Source: Acidimicrobiia bacterium
Lineage (GTDB): Bacteria; Actinomycetota; Acidimicrobiia; Acidimicrobiales; Aldehydirespiratoraceae
DNA: 64,000 bases
Assembly (NCBI GenBank): GCA_022820805.1
Contig: JAJEEV010000041.1
Coordinates: 108,078 to 172,077, forward strand
Direction of reading: 5' to 3'
Below are positions 48,398 through 55,997 of the stretch, piece after piece. Under the pieces are notes generated by a model, which ran no database searches, had not been told where the DNA came from, and saw only the letters and a program-made list of their open reading frames with translations. The position numbers and the translations under genes were made by a program. Numbering within the stretch: the first letter of the stretch is position 1; each line of letters starts with the position of its first letter.

Positions 48398-50233
48398 TCA
48401 TCCAAGCCAGACCTGGTGCAGTTGGGCCCGGCCCTGGTTGTTGCAGAACAACTCGGTTCCCTCCGCCGGTGACGTCTGGCCGCAGACGTTGTGGACGGTG
48501 TCGCGGGCGCCGATGGTCCAGTTGGCGTGGTTGAAGAAGATGTGGGTGTAGGCGTCCCGCACCGTCTGCTGGATCTGGTGCCAGATCTCCACCCGGCGGT
48601 CGAGGTCGTCGATGCCGCGCTGCTCGTGCATCAACCCGTCGCGTTCGGTGTCGCAGTAGCGGGTCCAGTTGAGCGAGATGAAGCTCACCGACGCGCACTG
48701 CAGCCAGACCACGTCGTTGTCGGGGTCGACCTCCCCGAACTGCCGCCAGGTCACGGCGTCGTACTGCCCGAGGGCCACCTCCGTTATGTGGTTGTCCTGC
48801 AGCAGTTCCTGCACGGTGACGTTGAAGTGGTCCGCCCAGCTGTCCACGAGCAGGTCCGCGATGCGGGTCTGGATCACCGAGGGGCCCGAGTGCTGCAGTT
48901 CCATGTTGATCCTGCCGTCGCTGCAGTTGCCGGGGTTGTCGGCGCAGTAGGCCTCCACCAGCGGGGCGGCCCGCTCGGCCATGTTGGTCGGCTGCTCGAC
49001 GTCCTCGGCGTGCCAGATCAGGTCGGGATGGAACATCGTGTCGGCCGCGGGTGCGGTTTCCTGGCGGATCAGGGCCACGTAGGCGTCGCGATCGGTGAGG
49101 AAGGTGAGGGCCTGACGGGCCCTCAGGTCGTCGAAGGGCGGCTTGGAGGTGTTGAGCATGGCGAAGTGCTCACCGGAGCGCAGGTTCTCTACCGTCCGGA
49201 CTTCCGCGGCCTCGCGCAGGGCGGCGATGGCGTCGGGGTTGTCGGTGATCATCATGTCGAGCTCGCCCGCCACCAGCCGGCTCGCCGCGATGGCCGAGTC
49301 GGTGATCGGGTAGACCTCGATGCGCTCCAGGTAGACATCCACCGTGCCGGCCGCCCAGTAGTCAGGATTGCGGACCAGGACCGTCCTGGTGTCCTGCACA
49401 CGGCTCTCGATCATGAACGGACCCTGGCCCACCGGCATCTGGTTCAACGTCGGATCCTCGTAGGCGAGGTCCAGCCACTCCGACGGCAGGACCATCCCGA
49501 GCTGGTTCGTGAGCTGGCGGGGGAACGCCGCGAAGGGCTGTGTCAACTGGTACTCGACGGTGAGATCGTCGATCTTGACGATGGGCTCGCCTCGCTCGTA
49601 GAGGTGGATGATGGCCAGCGAGACGAGCGGGTCGGCGAGTTGGGCCTCGAACGTGGCGATGACGTCGTCGGCGTCGAGTTCGGTGCCGTCGTGGAAGCGC
49701 ACCCCCTCCCGCAGCCTCATCCGCCACCTCGACCCGTCGCCGACCTTGGTGAACGACTCGGCCAGGTACGGGATCCACTGGCCGCTGGTGTCCCAGTACG
49801 CCAGCGGGTCGAACATCGGCAACGCCATCACGTAGGCCGACACCGCGAAGTTGTTGGCTGTCGGGTTGAGCCCGTCGGTCTCGGCCTCCACCGCCACCCG
49901 CAGGGTCCCCCCGGACCTCGGTCCCGGCCCGGCAAGCCCGTCGTCACCGACTCCGTCACCGGCCGGCGGCACGGTGTCGAGCGGCGCCGTCAGTTGGCCC
50001 TCCTCAATCCCGTCGCCGCCGGTCTGGCCAGGCGATGCGCCATCGTCGGCGTCTGAGGCACCGCCGGAACCGCTGCTGGCAGCGGCGTCGCCGCCGACCG
50101 CCGCGGACTCCTCTGCCCCATCAGCCTCGACCGCGGCCGGAACCGCGGGCGCCCTGTCCTCACCGCCACCACCACCGCAGGCGCCGGCCAGGACCGCCGC
50201 CGCGGCCACAGCGGCCCGCGCTCTGGTCGTCAT
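48398..50233 (-). CDS. Peptide-type ABC substrate-binding lipoprotein, copy 4
   Basis: This 611-residue paralogue is the first of the four in transcription order. It has lipobox LAGAC and GGGGG, and a linker with APLDTVPPAG, lacking the poly-Thr of the others. GGTLRVAVEAETDGLNP and LREGVRFHDGTELDADDVIATF follow, and the C-terminal pair is CGQTSPAEGTELFCNN. ATG 50233 begins 1 bp after the IpdF-like SDR stop, tying the transporter to that gene and hinting that its ligand may enter the same pathway. Confidence 0.87.
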   Translation of the reverse strand: MTTRARAAVAAAAVLAGACGGGGGEDRAPAVPAAVEADGAEESAAVGGDAAASSGSGGASDADDGASPGQTGGDGIEEGQLTAPLDTVPPAGDGVGDDGLAGPGPRSGGTLRVAVEAETDGLNPTANNFAVSAYVMALPMFDPLAYWDTSGQWIPYLAESFTKVGDGSRWRMRLREGVRFHDGTELDADDVIATFEAQLADPLVSLAIIHLYERGEPIVKIDDLTVEYQLTQPFAAFPRQLTNQLGMVLPSEWLDLAYEDPTLNQMPVGQGPFMIESRVQDTRTVLVRNPDYWAAGTVDVYLERIEVYPITDSAIAASRLVAGELDMMITDNPDAIAALREAAEVRTVENLRSGEHFAMLNTSKPPFDDLRARQALTFLTDRDAYVALIRQETAPAADTMFHPDLIWHAEDVEQPTNMAERAAPLVEAYCADNPGNCSDGRINMELQHSGPSVIQTRIADLLVDSWADHFNVTVQELLQDNHITEVALGQYDAVTWRQFGEVDPDNDVVWLQCASVSFISLNWTRYCDTERDGLMHEQRGIDDLDRRVEIWHQIQQTVRDAYTHIFFNHANWTIGARDTVHNVCGQTSPAEGTELFCNNQGRAQLHQVWLG

Positions 50234-50234
50234 G

Positions 50235-51044
50235 TCAGGGATGCTGGCTGCTCACCGAGACCGCTTCACCGGTCATGTAGCCGGCGAGGTCGCTGGCCAG
50301 GAACACCATCACGTTGGCCACCTCCCAGGGCTCCGCCGGCCGGCCGAAGGCCTCCCGGCGGGCCAGGTCGGCCAGCAGCGCCTCGTCGGTGGTCCTGGCC
50401 AGGAACGGGTGCCACGCCAGGCTGGGCGCCACGCAGTTCACCCTGATCCCGTGCTCGGCCGCCTCCAGCGCGGCACAGCGGGTCAGGGCCATCACGCCGG
50501 CCTTGGCCGCGGCGTAGTGGGCTTGCTCGGCCTGGGCCCTCCAGCCCGAGACGGAGGCATTGTTGACGATGGCGCCGCCCGTTCCCTGGTCGACCATGCG
50601 ACGCAGCGCCGCCCGGGTGCACCGCATGGTGCCGTCGAGGGTCACCGAGAGCACGGCCGACCATTGCTCGTCGGTCATGTCCACGAGACGGACCGATCCA
50701 CCCAGCCCCGCGTTGTTCATCATCACGTCGAGGCCGCCCAGTTGGGTCGCGGCGGCGTCGATCAGGGCCCGGACATCATCCTCGGAGGTCACATCGCACC
50801 GCGCCGACGCGGGCCGTGATCCAGTGTCGGCCTCCAGCCGGTCGCAGGTGGCCGACAGGCGCCGCTCGTGTATGTCCGAGATGAGAACCGAGGCGCCCTC
50901 GATCAGGGCCCGGCGGGCGACAGCGGAGCCGATGCCTGCGCCGGCCGCGGCGGTGACCACGACCCGCCGGCCCTCGAGCAGGCCCCGACCGGGCGGCTCG
51001 GCGGGAGGCTCAGGCCAGGGCCACTCGCCCTGCTCGGAAGTCAT
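50235..51044 (-). CDS. ipdF: SDR closely resembling steroid-degradation IpdF
   Basis: This 269-residue SDR has cofactor motif VTAAAGAGIGSAVARRALIEGA (the AAAG-x-GIGS variant), SDIHERRLSAT, NNAGLGGSVRL and NNASVSGWRAQAEQAHYAAAKAG containing the catalytic Ser, Tyr and Lys. EAFGRPAEPWEVA and SVSSQHP at the end are near-identical in pattern to mycobacterial IpdF, which acts on hydroxylated HIP-CoA in steroid C/D-ring breakdown. It lies between another SDR and four binding proteins. Confidence 0.8.
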   Translation of the reverse strand: MTSEQGEWPWPEPPAEPPGRGLLEGRRVVVTAAAGAGIGSAVARRALIEGASVLISDIHERRLSATCDRLEADTGSRPASARCDVTSEDDVRALIDAAATQLGGLDVMMNNAGLGGSVRLVDMTDEQWSAVLSVTLDGTMRCTRAALRRMVDQGTGGAIVNNASVSGWRAQAEQAHYAAAKAGVMALTRCAALEAAEHGIRVNCVAPSLAWHPFLARTTDEALLADLARREAFGRPAEPWEVANVMVFLASDLAGYMTGEAVSVSSQHP

Positions 51045-51047
51045 GGC

Positions 51048-51959
51048 TCACCCGCCGGCCATCTCGGCCATGCGCCGTTCGAGATCGGCGATCATCGGGT
51101 TGGGCTCCTGGCCGATGGTGCCGGGCAGACGCTCGGCGATCTCCGCGGGCGTCCAACGGTCCGCCGCCGACCACATCGAGCGGACTTCTGCGGGCTGGTT
51201 CCAGACCGAGATACGACTTCCCACGACGGTGTAGATCTGCGCGTTGATGTCCCTGCCGGCGTCGCTGAGGAGATAGACCGCCATGGGAGCCACCGCCTCG
51301 GGCTCGCCCGTCTCGATCTCGAAGGGGACGTTCTCGCTCATACGGGTGCGAGCCACCGGCGCGATGCAGTTGGCGTTGATCGCCGGGCCGCCCCGCAGCC
51401 GTATTGAGGCGGCGGTCATGGCCGCCGACCGGGTGAGGCTCACTATGCCACCCTTGGCCGCGGAGTAGTTGGCCTGAGCGGTCGAGGCCGAGAAGGCCCC
51501 GGAGGTGAACCCGACCAGCGAACCACCGCCCGGCTGCTTGCGCATCCTCGCCAAGGCGGCCCGGTACACGTTGAAGTGGCCCTTGAGGTGGACGGCCACC
51601 ACATGGTCCCACTCCTCCTCGCTCATGTTGAACAGCATCCGCTCCCGCAGCACCCCGGCCGGGCACACCACGCCGTCGATGCTCCCCCACTGGTCGCAGG
51701 CGGCCTCGACTATGCCGGCGCCCACCTCGAACCGGGAGACGTCGCCGGCCACCGCGACGGCCTCGCCGCCCGCGGCCCGGATCTCGTCGACGGCCGCATC
51801 GGCCACCTCGCTGGACGGGTTCGAGCCGTCCATGGCGACCCCGTAGTCGGCCACGACCACGCTGGCGCCCTCGGCTGCGCAGGCCAGCGACACCGCCCTG
51901 CCGATGCCGCCGCCGCCGCCGGTGACCGCGATGGTCTTGCCCTCTAGGTGCCCGCTCAT
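51048..51959 (-). CDS. SDR of HSD17B4/FOX2-like type
   Basis: This 303-residue SDR has cofactor motif VTGGGGGIGRAVSLACAAEGA. Its VVADYGVAMDGSNPSSEVADAAVDEI resembles the long beta2-alpha2 region of peroxisomal multifunctional-enzyme-type 3-hydroxyacyl-CoA dehydrogenases. It has VHLKGHFNVYRAAL and YSAAKGG for the Tyr/Lys pair. An extra C-terminal tail (about residues 245-303) follows. It probably oxidises a 3-hydroxyacyl-CoA. It is 3 bp upstream of the IpdF-like gene. Confidence 0.78.
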   Translation of the reverse strand: MSGHLEGKTIAVTGGGGGIGRAVSLACAAEGASVVVADYGVAMDGSNPSSEVADAAVDEIRAAGGEAVAVAGDVSRFEVGAGIVEAACDQWGSIDGVVCPAGVLRERMLFNMSEEEWDHVVAVHLKGHFNVYRAALARMRKQPGGGSLVGFTSGAFSASTAQANYSAAKGGIVSLTRSAAMTAASIRLRGGPAINANCIAPVARTRMSENVPFEIETGEPEAVAPMAVYLLSDAGRDINAQIYTVVGSRISVWNQPAEVRSMWSAADRWTPAEIAERLPGTIGQEPNPMIADLERRMAEMAGG

Positions 51960-51994
51960 GCTGTGTCGCCGCGAGTCAGCTCAGGGACGGAGTC

Positions 51995-53302
51995 TCAGCG
52001 CTCGCCCTGCTCGCTGTCGCGGCGTCTCAGCGAGGCCAGGATGTCCACACCGGTGGCCGCCTCGATCTGCTCGGTCATGGCCACCAGCGACGCCGGCAGC
52101 TGGCTCATGAGCCCGGGTATGCCTCCCCGGGAGCCGCCGTCGCCGTTGCCGTCGCCGTTGCCGCCCCCGCCAGCGCCGGTGTCAACGACCGCGACCCGGT
52201 CGATGGACACGTTCTGCACGGTGGCGACGATCTTGTCGATCAGGTCGGGCAGCATGTTGAGCACCAGCACGTCGTGGCCGTCGGCGCCGGCCGCCTGGTA
52301 CTGGTCGGTCAGCCGCTTGAACACCTCGACCTGGGCCTTGCCGTCCTCGACGATCGTGGCCGCCTCGGCCTGGGCCTGGAGCTGGCGCGCCTCCAGGTCG
52401 GCGCGGGCCGGAACCACGACATCGGCCTCCACCCGGCGCTTCTCGAGCTCGATCCGCTCACTCTCCAGTGCCTGGCTGGCCACCGCCTTGGCGGTCTCGC
52501 CGGCTACCAGGGCCTCCTCCTCGCGGGCCCTGGAGATGGCCTCCAGCTCGGCGGTGCGCACCCGCAGCGCGTTCTGCTCCTCGACGATGGTCTTGTCGGC
52601 GTCGATCTGGGCCACCTGGGCGGTGCGGCGGGCCGCCGCCTCGGCCTGCTCGGACTCGGCGGTGCGGTTGGCCTCGGCCACCCGGGCGTCGCGGATCACC
52701 TCGGCGGTGAGGCGCCGGCCGACCGACTCCAGGTAGTTCACGTCGTCGGTGACGTTCTGGATCTTCAACACGTCGAGCTCCAGGCCCAGGGTCTTGATGT
52801 CGTCGTCGGCCTCGTCGATGAGCTGCTGGCTGAACTTGAGCCTGTCCTCGTTGACCTCCTCGGGCGACAGGGTCGCCAGCACGCCCCGCAGGTTGGCCTC
52901 GAGGGTCTCCTTGGCGATCTTGCCGATCGCGCCGCTGTCGACGTGCAGGAACCGCTCGCAGGCGTTCTCCAGCAGGCCCTCGCCGCTGGACACCTTCACG
53001 TTGGCGATGCCCATCACATTCAGGGGTATCGCACCCCTCGAGTAGGCGTTCTGCACCGCCACCTCCAGCGGGATGGTGTTCAGGTCCATCCAGGCCACCC
53101 GCTCGATCAGCGGGATCCGGAGCGTGCGACCGCCCTTGAGGATCCGGTAGCCGACGGTGCGACCGTCGGAGAGGACCCGCTTGCGGCCCGAGATGACCGC
53201 CACCCGGTTGGGCGGGCAGATCACGATCAAGGACCGCACGATCAGGATCACGAAGAACACGGCCAGCGCCAGAGCGATACCGGCCACGATTGCTGAGGAC
53301 AT
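51995..53302 (-). CDS. Flotillin-like SPFH-domain membrane protein
   Basis: This 435-residue protein has an N-terminal membrane helix (AIVAGIALALAVFFVILIVRSL) and an SPFH domain (about residues 35-190, with VNEDRLKFSQQLIDEADDDI). A long Ala/Glu-rich coiled coil (about 210-330) and a Gly/Asn/Asp linker before the end follow. It should assemble as a membrane scaffold in functional microdomains. ATG 53302 is preceded by GGAGGGAAGG. Its partner NfeD gene is immediately upstream, the classic pairing. Confidence 0.88.
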   Translation of the reverse strand: MSSAIVAGIALALAVFFVILIVRSLIVICPPNRVAVISGRKRVLSDGRTVGYRILKGGRTLRIPLIERVAWMDLNTIPLEVAVQNAYSRGAIPLNVMGIANVKVSSGEGLLENACERFLHVDSGAIGKIAKETLEANLRGVLATLSPEEVNEDRLKFSQQLIDEADDDIKTLGLELDVLKIQNVTDDVNYLESVGRRLTAEVIRDARVAEANRTAESEQAEAAARRTAQVAQIDADKTIVEEQNALRVRTAELEAISRAREEEALVAGETAKAVASQALESERIELEKRRVEADVVVPARADLEARQLQAQAEAATIVEDGKAQVEVFKRLTDQYQAAGADGHDVLVLNMLPDLIDKIVATVQNVSIDRVAVVDTGAGGGGNGDGNGDGGSRGGIPGLMSQLPASLVAMTEQIEAATGVDILASLRRRDSEQGER

Positions 53303-53384
53303 TGCGCCTTCCCTCCCACGCGCCATGCGCGTGCTAAGCCCGCTGCCCAGCCGAGCGTACCAGCCTCTGGGAGCCCCTCGTATA

Positions 53385-53414
53385 GGGCCTATTCCAGTAG
53401 GGGCCTATTCCAGT
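53385..53414 (+). repeat. Short tandem duplication at the nfeD 3' end
   Basis: GGGCCTATTCCAGT occurs at 53385-53398 and again at 53401-53414, period 16. The second copy includes the nfeD stop, so the last codons of nfeD were duplicated just behind the gene. Confidence 0.6.
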
Positions 53415-53944
53415 TCGGGGTCGAGGCGGGTGACGAGGGCGACGCCGCCCTCGATGCGCACGATGATCACCCGGGCGCCGGACTCGATGCTCTGATCGTC
53501 GTGGAGGGGATCGATGGGAGCGGCCGTCATCTGGGTGCGGGCACCGGCTACGGTCAGCACGATCCGGCCGCGCCGCTCGTTCGACATAGGCAACGAGACC
53601 CGGGCGATGCTGCCCTCGATCTCGCGGTCGCTGACCTCGCTGGAGGCCTCGCTGCGTCGCAGGTACGCGAAGGCGGCGCTGTTGAGCGCTCCAGCCAGCA
53701 CCCCGACCACGACCGCCATCAGCAGCGCGAACACCGCGCCGGTTCCGAGCCACTCCGACACCAGCCCGGTGGCACCGAAGAACGTGGCCACGAAGGCCAG
53801 GCTGCTCAGCGGGATGATCGTGAAGACCTCCGACAGGCCGTCAGCCTCGGCGCCCATCTCCATTTCGCTGTCGCCGCCCGTGAACACGAACCACAGCAGC
53901 AGCGGAGCCCCAGCCGCCAGCATGAAGGCGTACAGCCAGGTCAT
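53405..53944 (-). CDS. NfeD-like membrane protein
   Basis: This 179-residue protein has about three transmembrane helices (MTWLYAFMLAAGAPLLLWFVF; a pair around residues 50-95) and a soluble C-terminal OB-like domain beginning near GSIARVSLPM. Short NfeD proteins partner flotillins. ATG 53944 is chosen: it overlaps the stop of a 25-codon leader ORF (ATGA), and the longer in-frame extension to 54025 is an Ala/Pro/Gly-rich stretch without family support. Confidence 0.8.
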   Translation of the reverse strand: MTWLYAFMLAAGAPLLLWFVFTGGDSEMEMGAEADGLSEVFTIIPLSSLAFVATFFGATGLVSEWLGTGAVFALLMAVVVGVLAGALNSAAFAYLRRSEASSEVSDREIEGSIARVSLPMSNERRGRIVLTVAGARTQMTAAPIDPLHDDQSIESGARVIIVRIEGGVALVTRLDPELE

Positions 53945-54018
53945 GCGTCCGCTCCCGCTCGGTGAGGCCGCAGGCCCCGCAGCGGGCGGCGCTGCCGCGC
54001 CGACATCAGCCAGGACAT
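53941..54018 (-). other. 25-codon leaderless mini-ORF coupled to nfeD
   Basis: ATG 54018 is 6 nt after a TAGCTT box. The 25-residue frame is Arg-rich (MSWLMSARQRR...) and its TGA overlaps the nfeD ATG (ATGA). If transcription starts at the ATG, ribosomes would reach nfeD by reinitiation. Confidence 0.4.
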
Positions 54019-54024
54019 GGTCCA

Positions 54025-54034
54025 AAGCTAGTAT
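54025..54034. promoter_or_regulatory. Bidirectional promoter with overlapping -10 boxes
   Basis: TAGCTT on the minus strand (54030-54025) and TAGTAT on the plus strand (54029-54034) share the CTAG core at 54028-54031. They lie 6 and 7 nt respectively before ATG 54018 and GTG 54042. This is a compact symmetrical arrangement for two leaderless transcripts. Confidence 0.5.
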
Positions 54035-54041
54035 CCCGACC

Positions 54042-54116
54042 GTGACGCCCGCGCCGACGTCAGCCGTCCCGCCTGCCTCCGGATCGGCACCATGCCCGGT
54101 TCCGGGCCCCGGTTGA
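54042..54116 (+). other. 24-codon leaderless mini-ORF upstream of cyclase gene
   Basis: GTG 54042 lies 7 nt after TAGTAT. The 24-residue frame is Pro/Ala-rich (MTPAPTSAVPPASG...) and stops at 54116, 4 nt before GTG 54121 of the next gene. It may be a leader peptide or a coupling ORF; translation is unproven. Confidence 0.35.
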
Positions 54117-54120
54117 GGCC

Positions 54121-55083
54121 GTGAGCTTCACCGACGCCTTCTTCACGCTGCGCGACGAGGTCCGCAACTGGGGGCGCTGGGGCGACGACGACCGCCTCGG
54201 AACGCTCAACCTGATCACCGACGACGCGGTCGCGCATGCCGCCTCGCTGGTGCGCACCGGCCGGCGGGTGTCGTGCGCTCTCGACCTGCATCACTCCAAC
54301 GGCGTCCAGATCGGCCAGATGCACGGCCGCATCAACCCGCTGCACGCCATGGTGAAGATCCACAGCCCCGACCTCGGCGACGCCGACGGCAAGGGCCTGG
54401 TAGCCCACTTCTCCGACGACATCGTGACGATGGCCCTTCAGGCGGCCACCCACTGGGACGGGCTGTCCCACGTGAGCTACGACAACACCCTCTACAACGG
54501 CGTGCCGGTCTCGTCGATCAATCCCATGGGCGGGGCCACCGTGCTCGGCATCGAGAACGTCCGCCACCTCACCGGCCGGGGTGTGCTGCTCGACATCTGC
54601 GCGGCCAAGGGGCTCGTGCGGCTCGAGAGCGACCACGAGGTCACCGCCGACGACCTGGACGAGGCGGCCGAGTTCGGGCGGGTGACCATGCGCCCCGGCG
54701 ACGTCGTGCTGATCCGCACCGGGCGGATGCAGGTGTTCCGCGAGATGGGGGCGCTGCCCTATGTCACCGGACCCGACTCCGACGGCACCAGCCCCGGACC
54801 CGGCTTCGACGCCGTCCGCTGGTTCCACCGCCATGATGTGGCCGCGGTCGCAGACGACACCTACACCTTCGAGGCCTTCCCCGGGCCCAACTGGGACGAC
54901 GCGCTGGGCGTCCACTGCGCGCACGTTGTGGACATGGGCATGACCCAGGGCCAGAACTGGGACCTCGAAGCGCTGGCCGGGGCGTGTGCGCAGGAGGGTC
55001 GCTACGAGTTCCTGCTGCAGGCCAACCCGGAGCCGTTCGTGGGCGGTTGCGGCTCTCCCGTGAACCCGGTCGCGGTGCTGTGA
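54121..55083 (+). CDS. Cyclase-family (kynurenine formamidase-like) metal hydrolase
   Basis: This 320-residue member of the cyclase superfamily binds metal through the motif ATHWDGLSHVSY (about residues 109-120), equivalent to HTGTHxD in kynurenine formamidase. GVLLDICAAKG and the GDVVLIRTGRM strand are further family marks. It begins NWGRWGDDDRLGTLNLIT, standard for this long subgroup. Members hydrolyse amides or lactones, including cyclic ones. The stop overlaps the next gene by one base (TGATG). Confidence 0.82.
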   Translation: MSFTDAFFTLRDEVRNWGRWGDDDRLGTLNLITDDAVAHAASLVRTGRRVSCALDLHHSNGVQIGQMHGRINPLHAMVKIHSPDLGDADGKGLVAHFSDDIVTMALQAATHWDGLSHVSYDNTLYNGVPVSSINPMGGATVLGIENVRHLTGRGVLLDICAAKGLVRLESDHEVTADDLDEAAEFGRVTMRPGDVVLIRTGRMQVFREMGALPYVTGPDSDGTSPGPGFDAVRWFHRHDVAAVADDTYTFEAFPGPNWDDALGVHCAHVVDMGMTQGQNWDLEALAGACAQEGRYEFLLQANPEPFVGGCGSPVNPVAVL

Positions 55084-55997
55084 TGACTGGCCCCAAGTGC
55101 ACCGACCCGGTGGCCCTGAACCTCTGGCATCCCGTTGGCGCGGTAGTCGAGTTGGCTCCGCGAGCCGTCCACGAGACCCAACTCCTGGAGGAGGCCGTCT
55201 CCTACGGAGTGTGCGCCGGCGGCGAGACCCACGCCTGGAGGTCGGTGGCGGCACTGCCCCCGGGATCGCAATTCGGGCCCGCTGACATAGACGAGCGGTT
55301 GCCGACGCTCAAGAGGCTCGGCTACCTGTGGACCAGCCTGGGAACGCCGCCGCCGGAGCTCTTCGACCTGCCGGAGTTCCACGAACCCGACCGCCACAAC
55401 GTGTGGGCCGGCAGCATCGGGGTTCACACGTCGGCACCGAGAGCGGTGGAGAACTTCCTGGACATGGGCCATTTCCCCTATGTCCACTCCGGCTACCTGG
55501 GAATCGAGCCCCTCACCGAGGTCAAGGAGTACGAGGTCGACCTGGTCGAGGGCGTCGGCGGCCACCAGGAGGTTCTCGCCACCGAGTGCGAGTTCTTCCA
55601 GCCGCTCGGCGCGCTCAACGCGGACGGCGGGATGCTGATGGGCTACGTGTACCGGGTGCCCCACCCCTACTGCGCCATCCTCTACAAGTCGAGCCCGATC
55701 GACGAGTCCCGCATGGATGCCATCACCATCTTCTGCCAGCCCATGGACGAGGAGAGCACCCGGGCCCACATGCTGCTGTCGATGCTCGACGACGAGAACG
55801 ACTACCGGCTGCTCAAGCGCTTCCAGCTGCTGATCTTCGGTCAGGACAAGCCCATCCTCGAGAACCAGCGACCCAAACGCCTGCCGCTCGGATCGCGGAT
55901 CGAGACGCCGGTGCGGTCCGACAAGACGTCGATCACCTACCGCCGCTGGCTCTCCGACATGGGGCTGACCTACTGCGTGATCCCGGCCGCGGCGTGA
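55083..55997 (+). CDS. Rieske-oxygenase-like protein lacking the Rieske cluster ligands
   Basis: This 304-residue protein has a C-terminal part like the catalytic domain of vanillate-demethylase-type Rieske oxygenases. It keeps the mononuclear iron motif ENFLDMGHFPYVH (Asn124, Asp127, His130, His135) and DKTSITYRRWL near the end. The N-terminal part begins like the family (LNLWHPVGAVVEL) and reaches GYLWTSLG, but the two CxH/CxxH ligand pairs are absent; the only cysteines there are Cys6 and Cys44. The gene is intact and tightly coupled, so this is not a decayed copy. It may work with an external electron donor or catalyse a non-redox or different reaction. Confidence 0.75.
   Translation: MTGPKCTDPVALNLWHPVGAVVELAPRAVHETQLLEEAVSYGVCAGGETHAWRSVAALPPGSQFGPADIDERLPTLKRLGYLWTSLGTPPPELFDLPEFHEPDRHNVWAGSIGVHTSAPRAVENFLDMGHFPYVHSGYLGIEPLTEVKEYEVDLVEGVGGHQEVLATECEFFQPLGALNADGGMLMGYVYRVPHPYCAILYKSSPIDESRMDAITIFCQPMDEESTRAHMLLSMLDDENDYRLLKRFQLLIFGQDKPILENQRPKRLPLGSRIETPVRSDKTSITYRRWLSDMGLTYCVIPAAA

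Noticed and set aside
53945..54025. Extended N-terminus of NfeD starting at TTG 54025
   Set aside because: The extra 27 residues are Ala/Pro/Gly-rich and precede a complete membrane helix; the ATGA overlap with a leaderless mini-ORF explains the region better.
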